NCBI RefSeq assembly: GCF_007971025.1
Contig: NZ_CP042436.1
Span: 1-64,000 of the forward strand
Source: Mucilaginibacter ginsenosidivorans
GTDB lineage: Bacteria; Bacteroidota; Bacteroidia; Sphingobacteriales; Sphingobacteriaceae
DNA: 64,000 bases
Reading direction: 5' to 3'
Part shown: in pieces, positions 47,846 to 56,806 of the stretch
Layout of the letters: each line of letters begins with the position of its first letter
Position numbering within the stretch: position 1 is the first letter of the stretch
Notes under the pieces: model-generated
The model's database searches: none
What the model saw: only the letters and a program-made list of their open reading frames with translations
Told to the model about the DNA's origin: nothing
Program-made: the position numbers and the translations under genes

Positions 47846-48571
47846 ATGAAAATAATTTGTTCCATTATTCTTACTATTGCAGCTTTGGCGGGCTGCTCCA
47901 AAAAACAAGCCGATACCATACCCATGACATCAAATGACACCTCTACTTCTGTTGTTGCCGATACCATGACCTACCTGGCGCTGGGCGACTCGTACACTAT
48001 TGGCGAGGCAGTGGCGAATACCGAAGCGTACCCGCAACAGCTGGTCCGGCTGGTTAACCACCAGGGGTTAGCATTTGCGTACCCCCCGAAAGTAATAGCA
48101 ACTACCGGCTGGACAACCGATAACCTGATCAACGCCATAGCGCAAAGCGGACTGGAGGGTAAAACATACGATATGGTTACACTGCTGATAGGCGTGAACG
48201 ACCAGTACCAGAACCTGACCCAGGATAATTACCGCATAAAGTTTAAACAGGTACTGGAGACTGCCATTGCGTTTGCCGGGGAGAATAAAAGCCATGTATT
48301 TGTACTGTCCATACCTGATTGGGGCGTGACGCCATTTGCCGGTGGTAACGACGCGCAGATCGGTCCGGTGATTGACCAATTTAATGCCATCAATAAATCT
48401 ATTAGTACTGATGAGGGGGTGAATTATTTGGACATTACTGGTATCTCGCGACAGGCGGCGACAGAGCCCGACCTGATAGCCCTTGATGGACTGCATCCTT
48501 CGGGGAAGATGTATGCGCTGTGGGTCGACCAGCTGGCGCCAAAAGTAATTTCACAATTTTCCAAACACTGA
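47846..48571 (+). CDS. SGNH/GDSL hydrolase lipoprotein, tandem copy 2
   Basis: 241 residues from ATG 47846, preceded by GGAGGC at a distance consistent with a modest ribosome site. Signal peptide ends ALAGC. Blocks: YLALGDSYTIG, GWTTDNLI, IGVND, DGLHPSGKM. About as similar to copy 3 as to copy 1 by eye. Same likely function as copy 1. Confidence 0.93.
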   Translation: MKIICSIILTIAALAGCSKKQADTIPMTSNDTSTSVVADTMTYLALGDSYTIGEAVANTEAYPQQLVRLVNHQGLAFAYPPKVIATTGWTTDNLINAIAQSGLEGKTYDMVTLLIGVNDQYQNLTQDNYRIKFKQVLETAIAFAGENKSHVFVLSIPDWGVTPFAGGNDAQIGPVIDQFNAINKSISTDEGVNYLDITGISRQAATEPDLIALDGLHPSGKMYALWVDQLAPKVISQFSKH

Positions 48572-48576
48572 GCATA

Positions 48577-49257
48577 ATGAGACGCATTCGACTGCTTTTG
48601 GTTATGTCCCTCTGCACCTGGAGCGGTGTCAAATGTTTTGCTGCCGATACCCTTGCCTACCTTGCTTTGGGCGACTCGTATACTGTCGGCCGGTTGGTGC
48701 CGGCTGAAGATTCCTTCCCCTACCAGTTGGCGGCTAAACTGAAGAGCAAAGGGCTTAATATCCCCTCGCCTACCCTTATTGCCCAAAATGGCTGGCGCAC
48801 CGACGAATTGATCAAAGGCATTGCCAACAGCGGCGTTAACCAGAAGTTCGATATAGTAACGCTTTTGATAGGGGTGAATAACCAGTTCCAGGGTATCAGC
48901 ATAGATACCTATCGGGTGGAGTTTGTGCAATTGCTGAAAACTGCCATCGCTTACGCCAAAGGTAACAAGGCCCATGTTTTTGTACTTTCCATACCCGACT
49001 GGGGCGTGACGCCTTTTGCTGCCATTCGCAGCCCGGAGAAGATAGCCAAAGACATTGACGCCTATAACCAGATCAATCGCGAAGAAAGCGAAAAGGCGGT
49101 GGTTAACTATATCGACATTACCGGCATATCACGCGCGCTCGGCGACGACCCCGCCTACCTGGCCGCCGACCACCTGCACCCCTCGGGCAAAATGTATAAG
49201 CTTTGGGTGGATAAGCTGGAGCGGAAGATCATTAAGGTGTTGGGGATTGGGCATTAG
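48577..49257 (+). CDS. SGNH/GDSL hydrolase, tandem copy 3
   Basis: 226 residues from ATG 48577, 5 bp after the previous stop. The signal peptide ends in FAA and lacks the lipobox Cys, unlike the other two, so this copy is probably soluble in the periplasm. Blocks: YLALGDSYTVG, GWRTDELI, IGVNN (Asn instead of Asp after the catalytic Asn), DHLHPSGKM. The copy is otherwise intact. Confidence 0.93.
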   Translation: MRRIRLLLVMSLCTWSGVKCFAADTLAYLALGDSYTVGRLVPAEDSFPYQLAAKLKSKGLNIPSPTLIAQNGWRTDELIKGIANSGVNQKFDIVTLLIGVNNQFQGISIDTYRVEFVQLLKTAIAYAKGNKAHVFVLSIPDWGVTPFAAIRSPEKIAKDIDAYNQINREESEKAVVNYIDITGISRALGDDPAYLAADHLHPSGKMYKLWVDKLERKIIKVLGIGH

Positions 49258-49403
49258 GCGTTGGGGGCTGGGCCGGTGGTTTATGATGCCTGGTGACTAA
49301 AGTGTCGGGTAGGGATAGGAAGAAGCGGAAACACACAATAATTCGTGCCACTCAATTGCCGCGGGGCCTGTTAATCTCTAAAATAATCTAAACCGTGTTC
49401 AAT

Positions 49404-49481
49404 TTGCGCCAGGGATAGAAGCGATACCGGCCGGTGATTAAAGCCTTGTGCAGTATAAGCGTATAGCCCGCCCGGGCGCCC
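49404..49481. ncRNA. Candidate structured RNA / conserved hairpin element (78 bp)
   Basis: On the plus strand: outer stem GCGCC / GGCGC, then GGG/CCC, AUA/UAU, a nearly symmetric internal loop GAAGCG versus AAGCG, then AUAC/GUAU, and an inner GC-rich ACCGGCCGGT. The reverse strand folds equally well. I recall similar AGGGATAGAAGCG sequences from other Bacteroidota intergenic regions. The element lies between the third SGNH gene and the aminotransferase gene, which converge. The rest of the 303-bp gap holds G-rich low-complexity DNA and the next hairpin. Confidence 0.5.
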
Positions 49482-49487
49482 TTATCG

Positions 49488-49556
49488 AGTCCTGAGTCTT
49501 AAGTTCGGAGTCATGAGCCAACCCAACTTAAGACTTAAGACTCCCGACTCAGGACT
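49488..49556. terminator. Nested hairpin between convergent genes (no T-tract)
   Basis: AGTCCTGAGTC (49488-49498) pairs with GACTCAGGACT (49546-49556), and TTAAGTT with AACTTAA inside. Position between two convergent genes suggests transcript end or stability function. Built from degenerate GACTTAA-type repeats. Confidence 0.5.
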
Positions 49557-49560
49557 AACC

Positions 49561-50871
49561 TTACTTACTCTTCTCCCCCTTCGCTTTTCCGGCTAATTCG
49601 GTAATGGCGCGTACCAGTTTATCCAGGTCCTGGGTGCGGGTGTAAACGTGGGGGGTGACGCGTACGCAGCTGATGTTTTCCCACACGATGCCGACAGTGT
49701 GTATCTTGTACTGGTTGAACAGGGCATTGTCGAGCTCGCCGGGCGTCATACCGTCGATGCTGACGCCGCAGATGGCACAGGAGTACTGTGGTTTTAGCGA
49801 GGTGTGCAGCTTTACTTTCGGGATGTCCTTTACGCGCGATGCCCAATAATTTTTGAGGTAGCGTATGCGTTCCTCCTTGCGTTTGGGGCCAATACCCTCG
49901 TGAAAGTTGATGGCCTCGCCTATTCCCTGCTCTATCGGGAAGCTGCGGGTGCCCAGGTCCTCAAACTTGCGTATGTCGGGGTCATTTGCCTTGTCGCCGC
50001 ATACCAGGGGCCATACTTTGGCTATGTTTTCCTTTTTTATCCAGAGCATGCCGCTGCCAATGGGGGCCGACAAAAACTTGTGCAGACTGGTGCCGAAGTA
50101 GTCGCAATGCAGATCGGGTATTTTAAAATCCATCAGGCCGAAGCTGTGCGCACCATCCACGATCACCTCGATGCCCCTGGCATGCGCCATATCGGCTATT
50201 TTGCGTGCCGGCATTATCTGCCCCACCCAGTTTATCATGTGGGTAACGTGTATCAGTTTGGTTTTGGGCGTAATGGCATCGGCGTAGGCATTTACTATCT
50301 GGTCGTCGTTCTCTATCGGGAAGTCGAAGCTGATCTGCTTGTACACAATACCATCACGCTGGGCCCTTTTTTTGTAGGCCTGTATCATGTGCGGGTAATC
50401 CTGTTTGGTGCCAATCACCTCGTCGCCGCTTTGCAGGGGCAGACCGTAGATGATGGTATTGAGCGCCTCGGTGGCGTTGCGGTTGACGGCAATTTCGTCG
50501 GACAGGGTACCGGCCAGCTCGGCCAGTTTATCGCGCAGGGGTTCGCGGCCCTGGTCGAGGATGCGCCACATATAGTACGAAGGACCCTGGTTTGCCAGAT
50601 CGTTATACCGCGCCACGGCCTGCTGCACCACCAGCGGCGAAGGCGATACGCCGCCATTGTTCAGGTTGATGATGCCGGGGTTTACGGTATAGGCGCTTTG
50701 GATGATGCTCCAGTATTCCTCGTCCTCCGCCACTTGCGCGGCGTCGAGGTGGTTGATACGTTTGGAGGCCCTTTGCAATTCTTCGGCATGCACCTGGTTA
50801 AACATACTGGCAGCAGAGAACGCGCCCGCGAGCGTAGCAGCCTGCCTGATGAAGTTTCTGCGATCTGTCAT
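49561..50871 (-). CDS. Tat-exported class V aminotransferase-fold protein
   Basis: 436 residues. Twin-arginine signal MTDRRNFIRQAATLAGAFS ends near HAEE. The body is an isopenicillin-N epimerase/cysteine-desulfurase-like PLP protein: INLNNGGVSPSPLVV, NRNATEALNTIIYGL, VIVDGAHSFG and the PLP Lys in FGTSLHKFLSAPIGSGMLWI. Tat export implies that the PLP-bound folded form crosses the membrane. Known members modify amino acids or sulfur compounds; substrate unknown. Probably monocistronic. Confidence 0.92.
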   Translation of the reverse strand: MTDRRNFIRQAATLAGAFSAASMFNQVHAEELQRASKRINHLDAAQVAEDEEYWSIIQSAYTVNPGIINLNNGGVSPSPLVVQQAVARYNDLANQGPSYYMWRILDQGREPLRDKLAELAGTLSDEIAVNRNATEALNTIIYGLPLQSGDEVIGTKQDYPHMIQAYKKRAQRDGIVYKQISFDFPIENDDQIVNAYADAITPKTKLIHVTHMINWVGQIMPARKIADMAHARGIEVIVDGAHSFGLMDFKIPDLHCDYFGTSLHKFLSAPIGSGMLWIKKENIAKVWPLVCGDKANDPDIRKFEDLGTRSFPIEQGIGEAINFHEGIGPKRKEERIRYLKNYWASRVKDIPKVKLHTSLKPQYSCAICGVSIDGMTPGELDNALFNQYKIHTVGIVWENISCVRVTPHVYTRTQDLDKLVRAITELAGKAKGEKSK

Positions 50872-50921
50872 GATATGATAAGTTGGTTATTGAGGTAACT
50901 AAGTTAGGGAAATTTTGTGAT

Positions 50922-51000
50922 GAATAATGAATTGTCAATAGTGAGTGGTGAATAGTAAATAAAAAGGCCTCTTACTCGCTGGTAACCATTGACCATTCAC
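50922..51000. repeat. Heptad-type repeat block upstream of the aminotransferase-fold gene
   Basis: Contains degenerate ATTGTCAATAGTGAGTGG and, about 40 bp later, inverted ACCATTGACCATTCAC. Same repeat style as at 41391 and 44934, with less regular arms. Confidence 0.45.
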
Positions 51001-51003
51001 TAA

Positions 51004-52431
51004 CTAACATTCCGGCAAGCTGATAGGTATATTAATAGCCAGGCCACCGTCGGAGGTTTCTTTGTACTTGGAGTTCATATCGAGGGCGGTTTGCCACATG
51101 GTTTTTACCACGGCGTCGAGGCTTACTTTGGCGTTGTCGGGGTTGGTTTGCAGGGCCAACTGCGATGCGGTGATAGCCTTGATGGCCCCCATGGTGTTCC
51201 GCTCGATACAGGGTACCTGCACCAGTCCGCCGATAGGGTCGCAGGTGAGGCCGAGGTGGTGCTCCATGGCAATTTCTGCGGCCATCAGTACCTGCCGCTG
51301 CGAGCCGCCGAGGCATTCGGTAAGCGCCGCCGCCGCCATAGCGGATGATACGCCGATCTCGGCCTGGCAGCCACCCATCGCTGCGCTAAGGGTTGCACCC
51401 TTTTTGAATATGCTGCCCACCTCGGATGCGGTGGATATAAACTGAATGATCTTTTCGTCGCTGAAGCCGTCGCAAAATACGATGAGGTATTGCAGCACAG
51501 CGGGCACCACACCCGCTGCGCCGTTGGTAGGGGCAGTAACCACACGACCGAAGGAGGCGTTCTCCTCGTTAACGGCCAGGGCAAAGCAGCTTACCCAGTC
51601 GAGCGTGTTTTTGAACGTGTTACCAGTTTCGCGGATGGCCGCAACCCACTCCTCGTAATTTTGATAAGGGTGGTTGCCAATGAGCCTACGGTTAAGCGAT
51701 GCCGCGCGCCGGGCCACGTTGAGGCCGCCGGGCAGGTAGCCGGTGGTGTGGCAGCCACGGTATATGCACTCGCGCATAACGCGGAAGATGTTGAGTATGC
51801 CATTGCGTACGTCCTGCTCGGGTTGCCAGGCCAATTCGTTCTCCATTACTACTTCAGAAATTTTGAGACCGGTTTTGAGGCACCAGTGGAGCAGGTCGCC
51901 GGCGTGCTCGATAGGGAACGGCAGGTCGACCTCGGTTTTGGCCTGTGCCTCGCCGCCTTCCTTCACCACAAACCCCCCGCCGATGGAATAATACGTGTCG
52001 GAAACGGCCCTGTCATTGCTCAAAAACGCCTGGAAAGTTACCGCATTGGGGTGAAAGGGCAACTGGTCGTTATAAAGGAACAGGAGGTCTTCGGGTTCGT
52101 AAAAGCTGATCTCGTGGATGCCGCCAAGCATGAGCTTATTAGCGGTTTTGATACCCGCTATTTTATCGTCAATTGCGCTAACGTCAAAGGTTACAGGGTC
52201 GTCGCCGCTAAGGCCGAGCAGAATTGCAATATCAGTACCGTGGCCCTTGCCTGTTTTGGCCAGCGAGCCGTACAGCAGTATCTTGATGCCTGTTACCATG
52301 GGCAGCACGCCCTGTTGTTGCAGAACCTTTACAAACTGCTGCGCCGCACGCCAGGGTCCCAGCGTGTGCGAGCTTGATGGGCCTATACCTATCTTAAAAA
52401 TATCGAATACTGAAATTTGTTCGCGCTTCAT
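51004..52431 (-). CDS. sdaA: L-serine ammonia-lyase, iron-sulfur type
   Basis: 475 residues, single-chain fused alpha/beta form. Converts L-serine to pyruvate and ammonia using a 4Fe-4S cluster. [15 protein letters not shown] near the N-terminus, then the cluster region with three cysteines in [28 protein letters not shown] and PCIERN. The -7 box is only 5 nt before the ATG. An inverted repeat overlaps the upstream promoter region, so regulation is likely. Confidence 0.96.
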   Translation of the reverse strand: MKREQISVFDIFKIGIGPSSSHTLGPWRAAQQFVKVLQQQGVLPMVTGIKILLYGSLAKTGKGHGTDIAILLGLSGDDPVTFDVSAIDDKIAGIKTANKLMLGGIHEISFYEPEDLLFLYNDQLPFHPNAVTFQAFLSNDRAVSDTYYSIGGGFVVKEGGEAQAKTEVDLPFPIEHAGDLLHWCLKTGLKISEVVMENELAWQPEQDVRNGILNIFRVMRECIYRGCHTTGYLPGGLNVARRAASLNRRLIGNHPYQNYEEWVAAIRETGNTFKNTLDWVSCFALAVNEENASFGRVVTAPTNGAAGVVPAVLQYLIVFCDGFSDEKIIQFISTASEVGSIFKKGATLSAAMGGCQAEIGVSSAMAAAALTECLGGSQRQVLMAAEIAMEHHLGLTCDPIGGLVQVPCIERNTMGAIKAITASQLALQTNPDNAKVSLDAVVKTMWQTALDMNSKYKETSDGGLAINIPISLPEC

Positions 52432-52436
52432 CCATG

Positions 52437-52444
52437 CAAACTTA
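52437..52444 (-). promoter_or_regulatory. -7 promoter box (TAAGTTTG) of sdaA
   Basis: Exact match, 5 nt before the sdaA ATG, predicting a near-leaderless transcript. Confidence 0.5.
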
Positions 52445-52455
52445 CATATAGTAAC

Positions 52456-52469
52456 ACAATGTTCATTGT
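52456..52469. promoter_or_regulatory. Palindrome ACAATG-TT-CATTGT upstream of sdaA
   Basis: Perfect 6-bp arms and 2-bp centre, located about 12 bp upstream of the -7 box, in the region of the -33 element. Candidate operator for sdaA and possibly the divergent gene at 52545. Confidence 0.35.
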
Positions 52470-52544
52470 CAACATTTTGTATTCTGAAAATTAATTATTA
52501 GCTTCATTTCAACTAAAACTTACAACTTAAAAACCTATTACACA

Positions 52545-53027
52545 ATGGAAAATTACGATGCTTATTCCGCAGGAGCCGCGATCGGCGCCTTCTTTGCGGT
52601 AATGCTGATCCCTGCGCTTATCGTTGCGACGGTGATGATCATCGCACAATGGAAAATTTATACCAAAGCAGGCAAACCAGGCTGGGCTGCAATAGTGCCC
52701 ATTTATAACATCATTGTTTTATTGGAAATTGTTGGCAAACCAACATGGTGGATACTGCTGTTCCTGGTGCCATGCGTTAATATCGTGTTTTTGGTATGGA
52801 CAACAAATTTGCTAAGTAAAAGCTTTGGCCAAAGCGAAGGATTTACTGTTGGATTGCTGCTTTTGGGAGTGATCTTCTATCCGATACTTGCTTTTGGGAA
52901 CTATCAGTACCTGGGCCCTGCCGGTGCCGAAGGGGGCCTTAGACCTATCGATCCTTCGCTAAATTATAAAGACCCATTTAACCCTCCTCCGCCGCCACCA
53001 ACGCCGCCGTCAGCACCAGAAGCTTAA
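52545..53027 (+). CDS. DUF5684-type small membrane protein
   Basis: 160 residues, three predicted membrane helices (about 12-35, 65-80, 93-112). Motif KIYTKAGKPGWAAIVPIYN followed by hydrophobic WWILLFLVPCVNIVFLV is the hallmark of the DUF5684 (signal peptidase-like) membrane family. C-terminal tail is Pro-rich. Function unknown. Upstream of, and possibly co-transcribed with, the DUF2752 gene. Confidence 0.85.
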   Translation: MENYDAYSAGAAIGAFFAVMLIPALIVATVMIIAQWKIYTKAGKPGWAAIVPIYNIIVLLEIVGKPTWWILLFLVPCVNIVFLVWTTNLLSKSFGQSEGFTVGLLLLGVIFYPILAFGNYQYLGPAGAEGGLRPIDPSLNYKDPFNPPPPPPTPPSAPEA

Positions 53028-53070
53028 TTTGTTACCTGTTATAAAAATATTGATACCCTGCAACTGTTTG

Positions 53071-53391
53071 ATGTTTATCAGATGGCTGCAGGGTCATTTA
53101 TTGCCCTGCCCTTTCAAATATGTGACGGGCATTGATTGCCCGGGCTGTGGCTTCCAGCGTTCGGTACTGGCATTGGTGCAGGGCGATCTTCCTAAAAGCT
53201 TTGCTCTATACCCAGCGGCTATACCTTTGCTGTTGTTTTTTGCTTATGGCATAGCCGACCGGATTTTTAAGCTCGATACCAAAAACGAGATGATAAAAAA
53301 GACGGTTTACATGGTGATAGGATCGATGGTACTGATCAGCTACTGTATTAAGATGTATCGTATCTTAACCCATCACATGGTATCGGCCTGA
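53071..53391 (+). CDS. DUF2752 membrane protein
   Basis: 106 residues from ATG 53071 (an in-frame TTG at 53029 would add 14). Hallmarks: LLPCPFKYVTGIDCPGCGFQRSVLALVQGD, with a Cys-Pro-x-Cys pair, then two membrane helices. The stop overlaps the convergent RDD gene by 19 bp. Function unknown. Confidence 0.82.
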   Translation: MFIRWLQGHLLPCPFKYVTGIDCPGCGFQRSVLALVQGDLPKSFALYPAAIPLLLFFAYGIADRIFKLDTKNEMIKKTVYMVIGSMVLISYCIKMYRILTHHMVSA

Positions 53392-54113
53392 GCGCTGATG
53401 TGGCTGTAATCCTTAATGATGGTTTGCAGGAAAAGCATATCGTTCATTCCCTGCGGTGGTTCTACATTCAAGTGCTCTTTAACCCGCTGGGCCATGTTGT
53501 AAACTACTACGTTATTACCGGTTTTCTGATAGGAGTTTATTACTTCGTGTATCAGTTCGATATCGCGGTCGTTTAGCTGCGCGGCAACAGGGAAAACCGG
53601 CTGGTAACCGTCGTACATGGGCATAAAAACGATGTTGTTCATTTTGGTACGCGGCACGGTTCTGATAAGCATGGTACCTGCTACGATATCGCCCAGTCGT
53701 TGTGGTTTTTCGCTGATCGCAGCTACCACCAGCGCCACCAATCCGGGTTCTATTCCAAAATCGACGATACGGAACAGCCATCTTAATACATATTGGCCTA
53801 CATTGGGCTGTGAACCATTGAGGCTGATGACCCTGATCTTCATAATGCGCTTGCCAATGCTCTGGCCGTTCATGAATATCTCGAAGCCAAGGTCGTAAAA
53901 AACGAGTATCACCAAAAAAGTGACATAAGCTATAATGACGATGGTTTCGGAATTGGAATAAACGCCCGCCATTATGCCCAAAAAAAGACCGAGAAGAAAC
54001 AACACGATCAGAATGCCCATGTCTATCAGCCGGGCCACTATCCGCTCTCCCAATCCGGCAACTTCGTAATCTATATCAATGTTCTGGGAGGTGGTTATTT
54101 TTATTGTTTGCAT
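53373..54113 (-). CDS. RDD-family membrane protein
   Basis: 246 residues. The RDD domain (about 15-160) carries AGLGERIVARLIDMGILIVL (R-L-I-D pattern) and IGKRIMKIRVISLNG, with membrane helices at 35-55, 65-85 and near 120-145. The C-terminal part (about 165-246) is hydrophilic. It is divergent from a SpoIIM gene, 96 bp away, opposite to the DUF58/MoxR cluster it commonly accompanies. Function unknown; related proteins are linked to ion transport. Confidence 0.9.
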   Translation of the reverse strand: MQTIKITTSQNIDIDYEVAGLGERIVARLIDMGILIVLFLLGLFLGIMAGVYSNSETIVIIAYVTFLVILVFYDLGFEIFMNGQSIGKRIMKIRVISLNGSQPNVGQYVLRWLFRIVDFGIEPGLVALVVAAISEKPQRLGDIVAGTMLIRTVPRTKMNNIVFMPMYDGYQPVFPVAAQLNDRDIELIHEVINSYQKTGNNVVVYNMAQRVKEHLNVEPPQGMNDMLFLQTIIKDYSHISAQADTM

Positions 54114-54209
54114 GCGTAAAGGTTATCGGGATACTAATATACTTTTTTAGTTGAAAGATAAAATTATTGTAATTATTTTAAGCCATTATTAAATCCCCGT
54201 CATTTATAC

Positions 54210-55154
54210 ATGCGCGAGCCCTTATTTGTTAAGCAAAACGCCGAACAGTGGAGACATTTTGAGCAGGCGCCGGTTACCGACCCTGACGAGGTGGCCGAAA
54301 GATTCATTAAAATAACCGATGACCTGGCCTACGCAAAAACTTTTTATCCCAAGTCGAAAACGACAGAATACCTTAATGGGCTGGCCGCCAAACTGCATCA
54401 GACCATTTATAAAAACAAGACCGAAAAGCGCAACCGCTTTATCACATTCTGGAAATTAGAACTGCCTGTTTTATTCAAAACTTATGAGAGGCAGCTGCTG
54501 TACTCCTTCATCTTCTTCTTCGTGTTTTGTTTGATGGGTGTTCTATCGGCCAGGTATGATCCCAATTTCCTGAGGCTCATACTTGGCGACCAGTATGTGG
54601 ATATGACAAACGATAACATCGCCAAAGGCGATCCGTTCGGCGTTTACAAAAGCCACCAGGAGTTCCTGATGTTTATGGGTATAGCGGCCAATAATATTTA
54701 TGTATCGCTGGTGATTTTTGTCAGCGGTATCATATTTTCTGTTGGCGCGGTTTATCATTTGTTTACAAACGGCATTATGCTGGGGTCTTTTGAGTATTAC
54801 TTCTTTAGCAAGGGGCTTGGTGCACAGTCGGTATTGGTAATATGGATACACGGCACTATCGAAATATCGTCCATCATTATTGCAGGCGCTGCGGGGCTTG
54901 TGCTGGGTAACAGCCTATTGTTCCCAAAAACCTACACCCGGCTGGCATCGCTAAAAAAAGGAGCCAGGGACGGTATGAAACTTGCCATAGGCCTGGTACC
55001 GCTTTTTATTATAGCAGCTACATTTGAAAGCTTTGTAACCCGCCACACCGAAATGCCAATATGGCTAAGTATTACGATACTTGCATCATCACTAACTTTT
55101 ATGGTGTGGTATGTAATTATCTATCCTAATAAAATTAATAAAACCCGAACCTGA
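54210..55154 (+). CDS. SpoIIM/stage II sporulation protein M-like membrane protein
   Basis: 314 residues with about five hydrophobic stretches (95-112, 153-180, 185-200, 214-235, 260-300). The membrane core GVLSARYDPNFLRLILGDQYV and the later ETFATLASFFLFSKG-like helix with LVIWIHGTIEISSIIIAGAAG fit the SpoIIM family. No sporulation is expected in this group. First gene of the cluster; all genes up to the DUF58 gene run in the same direction with near-zero gaps. Confidence 0.88.
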   Translation: MREPLFVKQNAEQWRHFEQAPVTDPDEVAERFIKITDDLAYAKTFYPKSKTTEYLNGLAAKLHQTIYKNKTEKRNRFITFWKLELPVLFKTYERQLLYSFIFFFVFCLMGVLSARYDPNFLRLILGDQYVDMTNDNIAKGDPFGVYKSHQEFLMFMGIAANNIYVSLVIFVSGIIFSVGAVYHLFTNGIMLGSFEYYFFSKGLGAQSVLVIWIHGTIEISSIIIAGAAGLVLGNSLLFPKTYTRLASLKKGARDGMKLAIGLVPLFIIAATFESFVTRHTEMPIWLSITILASSLTFMVWYVIIYPNKINKTRT

Positions 55155-55155
55155 T

Positions 55156-56058
55156 ATGTCACCTAACATGGAACTTGCTAAGCCGCGTGATTTTGGAGAG
55201 ATCATTAGCGATACGTTTACGTTTATCAAGGAAAATTTCAAACCACTGCTCAAATATTTCTTCATCTTTTGCGGCCTTTTCCTGATCTTCTCAGCGGCTT
55301 CAATGATCCTGATAGAGATCAAAGCTTTTAATTTTTATGACAGCAGTTATGACCCGAACGCCTTTGACGACTCGAATGCCTTTAGCCGGGTTTTTTCAAT
55401 GATAGGAGGTCTATTGGTTTACGCTGTTTTCATGGTTTTGCAGTACGTGGCCCTTAATGTAACTGTTTTTTGCTTTATGACGCTTTACAGGCAAAAGCAA
55501 AACACGCTCCCTACTACCGAAGAAATGTGGGGCTACATTAAATATTATTACTTAAAAATATTGGGATCAAATATCCTGTTATATATATTGCTTATAATCG
55601 GGTTCATGTTTTGCCTTGTACCGGGCATTTATCTTTCACCCATATTTGCCCTGGTAACACCTATCATGATCGCCGAAAATACAAGCTTTGGTTATGCATT
55701 CAACCAAAGTTTCAAATTAATAAAAGACAATTGGTGGTCGACATTTGGTGTGTTTGTGGTAATTTATATTGTATTATACGTGATCAACCTGATCGTATCG
55801 GTACCGTCAATGATACTCGGGGCGGGCAATGTATTCTTACATCTTACCAAAAATAGCCAGGCATTATCATTACCTATTTCTATTATCACCACACTGTTGC
55901 AATCCGTCTCTTACTTTTTTCATATGCTGATGGTTGTAGCGGTAGGGGTTGTTTATTTCAGCCTGACAGAGATGAAGGAAGGAACAGGACTTATGGAGCG
56001 TATCAACCAATTCGGTACTAACGAACCAACGCCCGGGCCCGAACCGGAGGAATATTAA
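55156..56058 (+). CDS. Multi-pass membrane protein of the DUF58/MoxR cluster
   Basis: 300 residues. Starts MELAKPRDFGEIISDTFTFIKENFKPLLKYF, then six hydrophobic stretches, the last near VVAVGVVYFSLTEMKEG. This N-terminus (RDFGEIISDTF) is shared by cluster members in Bacteroidota as I remember them. One base after the SpoIIM stop. Function unknown. Confidence 0.82.
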   Translation: MSPNMELAKPRDFGEIISDTFTFIKENFKPLLKYFFIFCGLFLIFSAASMILIEIKAFNFYDSSYDPNAFDDSNAFSRVFSMIGGLLVYAVFMVLQYVALNVTVFCFMTLYRQKQNTLPTTEEMWGYIKYYYLKILGSNILLYILLIIGFMFCLVPGIYLSPIFALVTPIMIAENTSFGYAFNQSFKLIKDNWWSTFGVFVVIYIVLYVINLIVSVPSMILGAGNVFLHLTKNSQALSLPISIITTLLQSVSYFFHMLMVVAVGVVYFSLTEMKEGTGLMERINQFGTNEPTPGPEPEEY

Positions 56059-56059
56059 A

Positions 56060-56806
56060 ATGCGACTGCTTTACCTCATACTTTTTTTGCTGGCCATTAA
56101 TGCCGCGCATGGTTCCGTCGCCAAAAAAACGGAACATAAGGCCGCCGCTGTGGTAAAAGTTGATACTTCGGCAGATGTTAGCCTAAGGAGTTTTGATAAA
56201 GCTTCGATCAAAAAATATAGTGAACAGCCTGAATTTAAGTATAACAGCACCAGTAATGAGCTTACATGGTGGGACCGTTTCTGGATACGATTCTGGCGGT
56301 GGTTCTGGAGCCTGTTCATGTTCAGGGGACTAAGTGTGCTGGGGGTTATACTGAACATTATCGAGATACTGCTGATAGTCGCTGCGGTTGGGGCACTCAT
56401 CTATGCCATATTAAAAGCAGTTGGTATGGACCCGCGCAGTATCCTGTCAAAAACAGCCCCTCCTACCGTGCCTTATTCTGAGTTTTTCGAGGACATCAAT
56501 ACCATCGATTTTGACGCCGAGATAGAAAAAGCTGTAGCGGCACACAATTATCGCTTTGCCGTACGGCTGCTTTATCTCAGGTGCCTGAAGCAGTTGAGCG
56601 ATGCTGGCGTGATAGCATGGGAGATAGACAAGACCAACAGCCAATACATTTACGAACTTAAAAATGACGAGCAGCGAAACGCGTTTGGCCTGCTTACCCG
56701 CCAGTTTGAATATGTTTGGTACGGCGAGTTTTCAATTAACGATGTTGTTTATAATACCATAGCGCATTCATTCAGCGATTTTAATAAGAGGGAGAAAGCG
56801 GTATGA
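56060..56806 (+). CDS. DUF4129 membrane protein
   Basis: 248 residues. Signal peptide, a juxtamembrane region and one membrane helix (about 95-120), then the C-terminal DUF4129 core: YRFAVRLLYLRCLKQLSDAGVIAWEIDKTNSQYIYEL and FEYVWYGEF, the typical K-T-N-x-x-Y and WYG motifs. Starts 1 bp after the previous stop; overlaps the next gene by 4 bp. Confidence 0.93.
   Translation: MRLLYLILFLLAINAAHGSVAKKTEHKAAAVVKVDTSADVSLRSFDKASIKKYSEQPEFKYNSTSNELTWWDRFWIRFWRWFWSLFMFRGLSVLGVILNIIEILLIVAAVGALIYAILKAVGMDPRSILSKTAPPTVPYSEFFEDINTIDFDAEIEKAVAAHNYRFAVRLLYLRCLKQLSDAGVIAWEIDKTNSQYIYELKNDEQRNAFGLLTRQFEYVWYGEFSINDVVYNTIAHSFSDFNKREKAV

Noticed and set aside
49804..50898. 364-codon ORF on the plus strand opposite the Tat aminotransferase-fold gene
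   Set aside because: It lies wholly antisense to a well-supported PLP protein, its product has no recognisable motif, and its length follows from codon bias of the real gene.
51490..52377. 295-codon ORF on the plus strand opposite sdaA
   Set aside because: Antisense to sdaA with no motif or start signal; an artefact of the codon use of the real gene.
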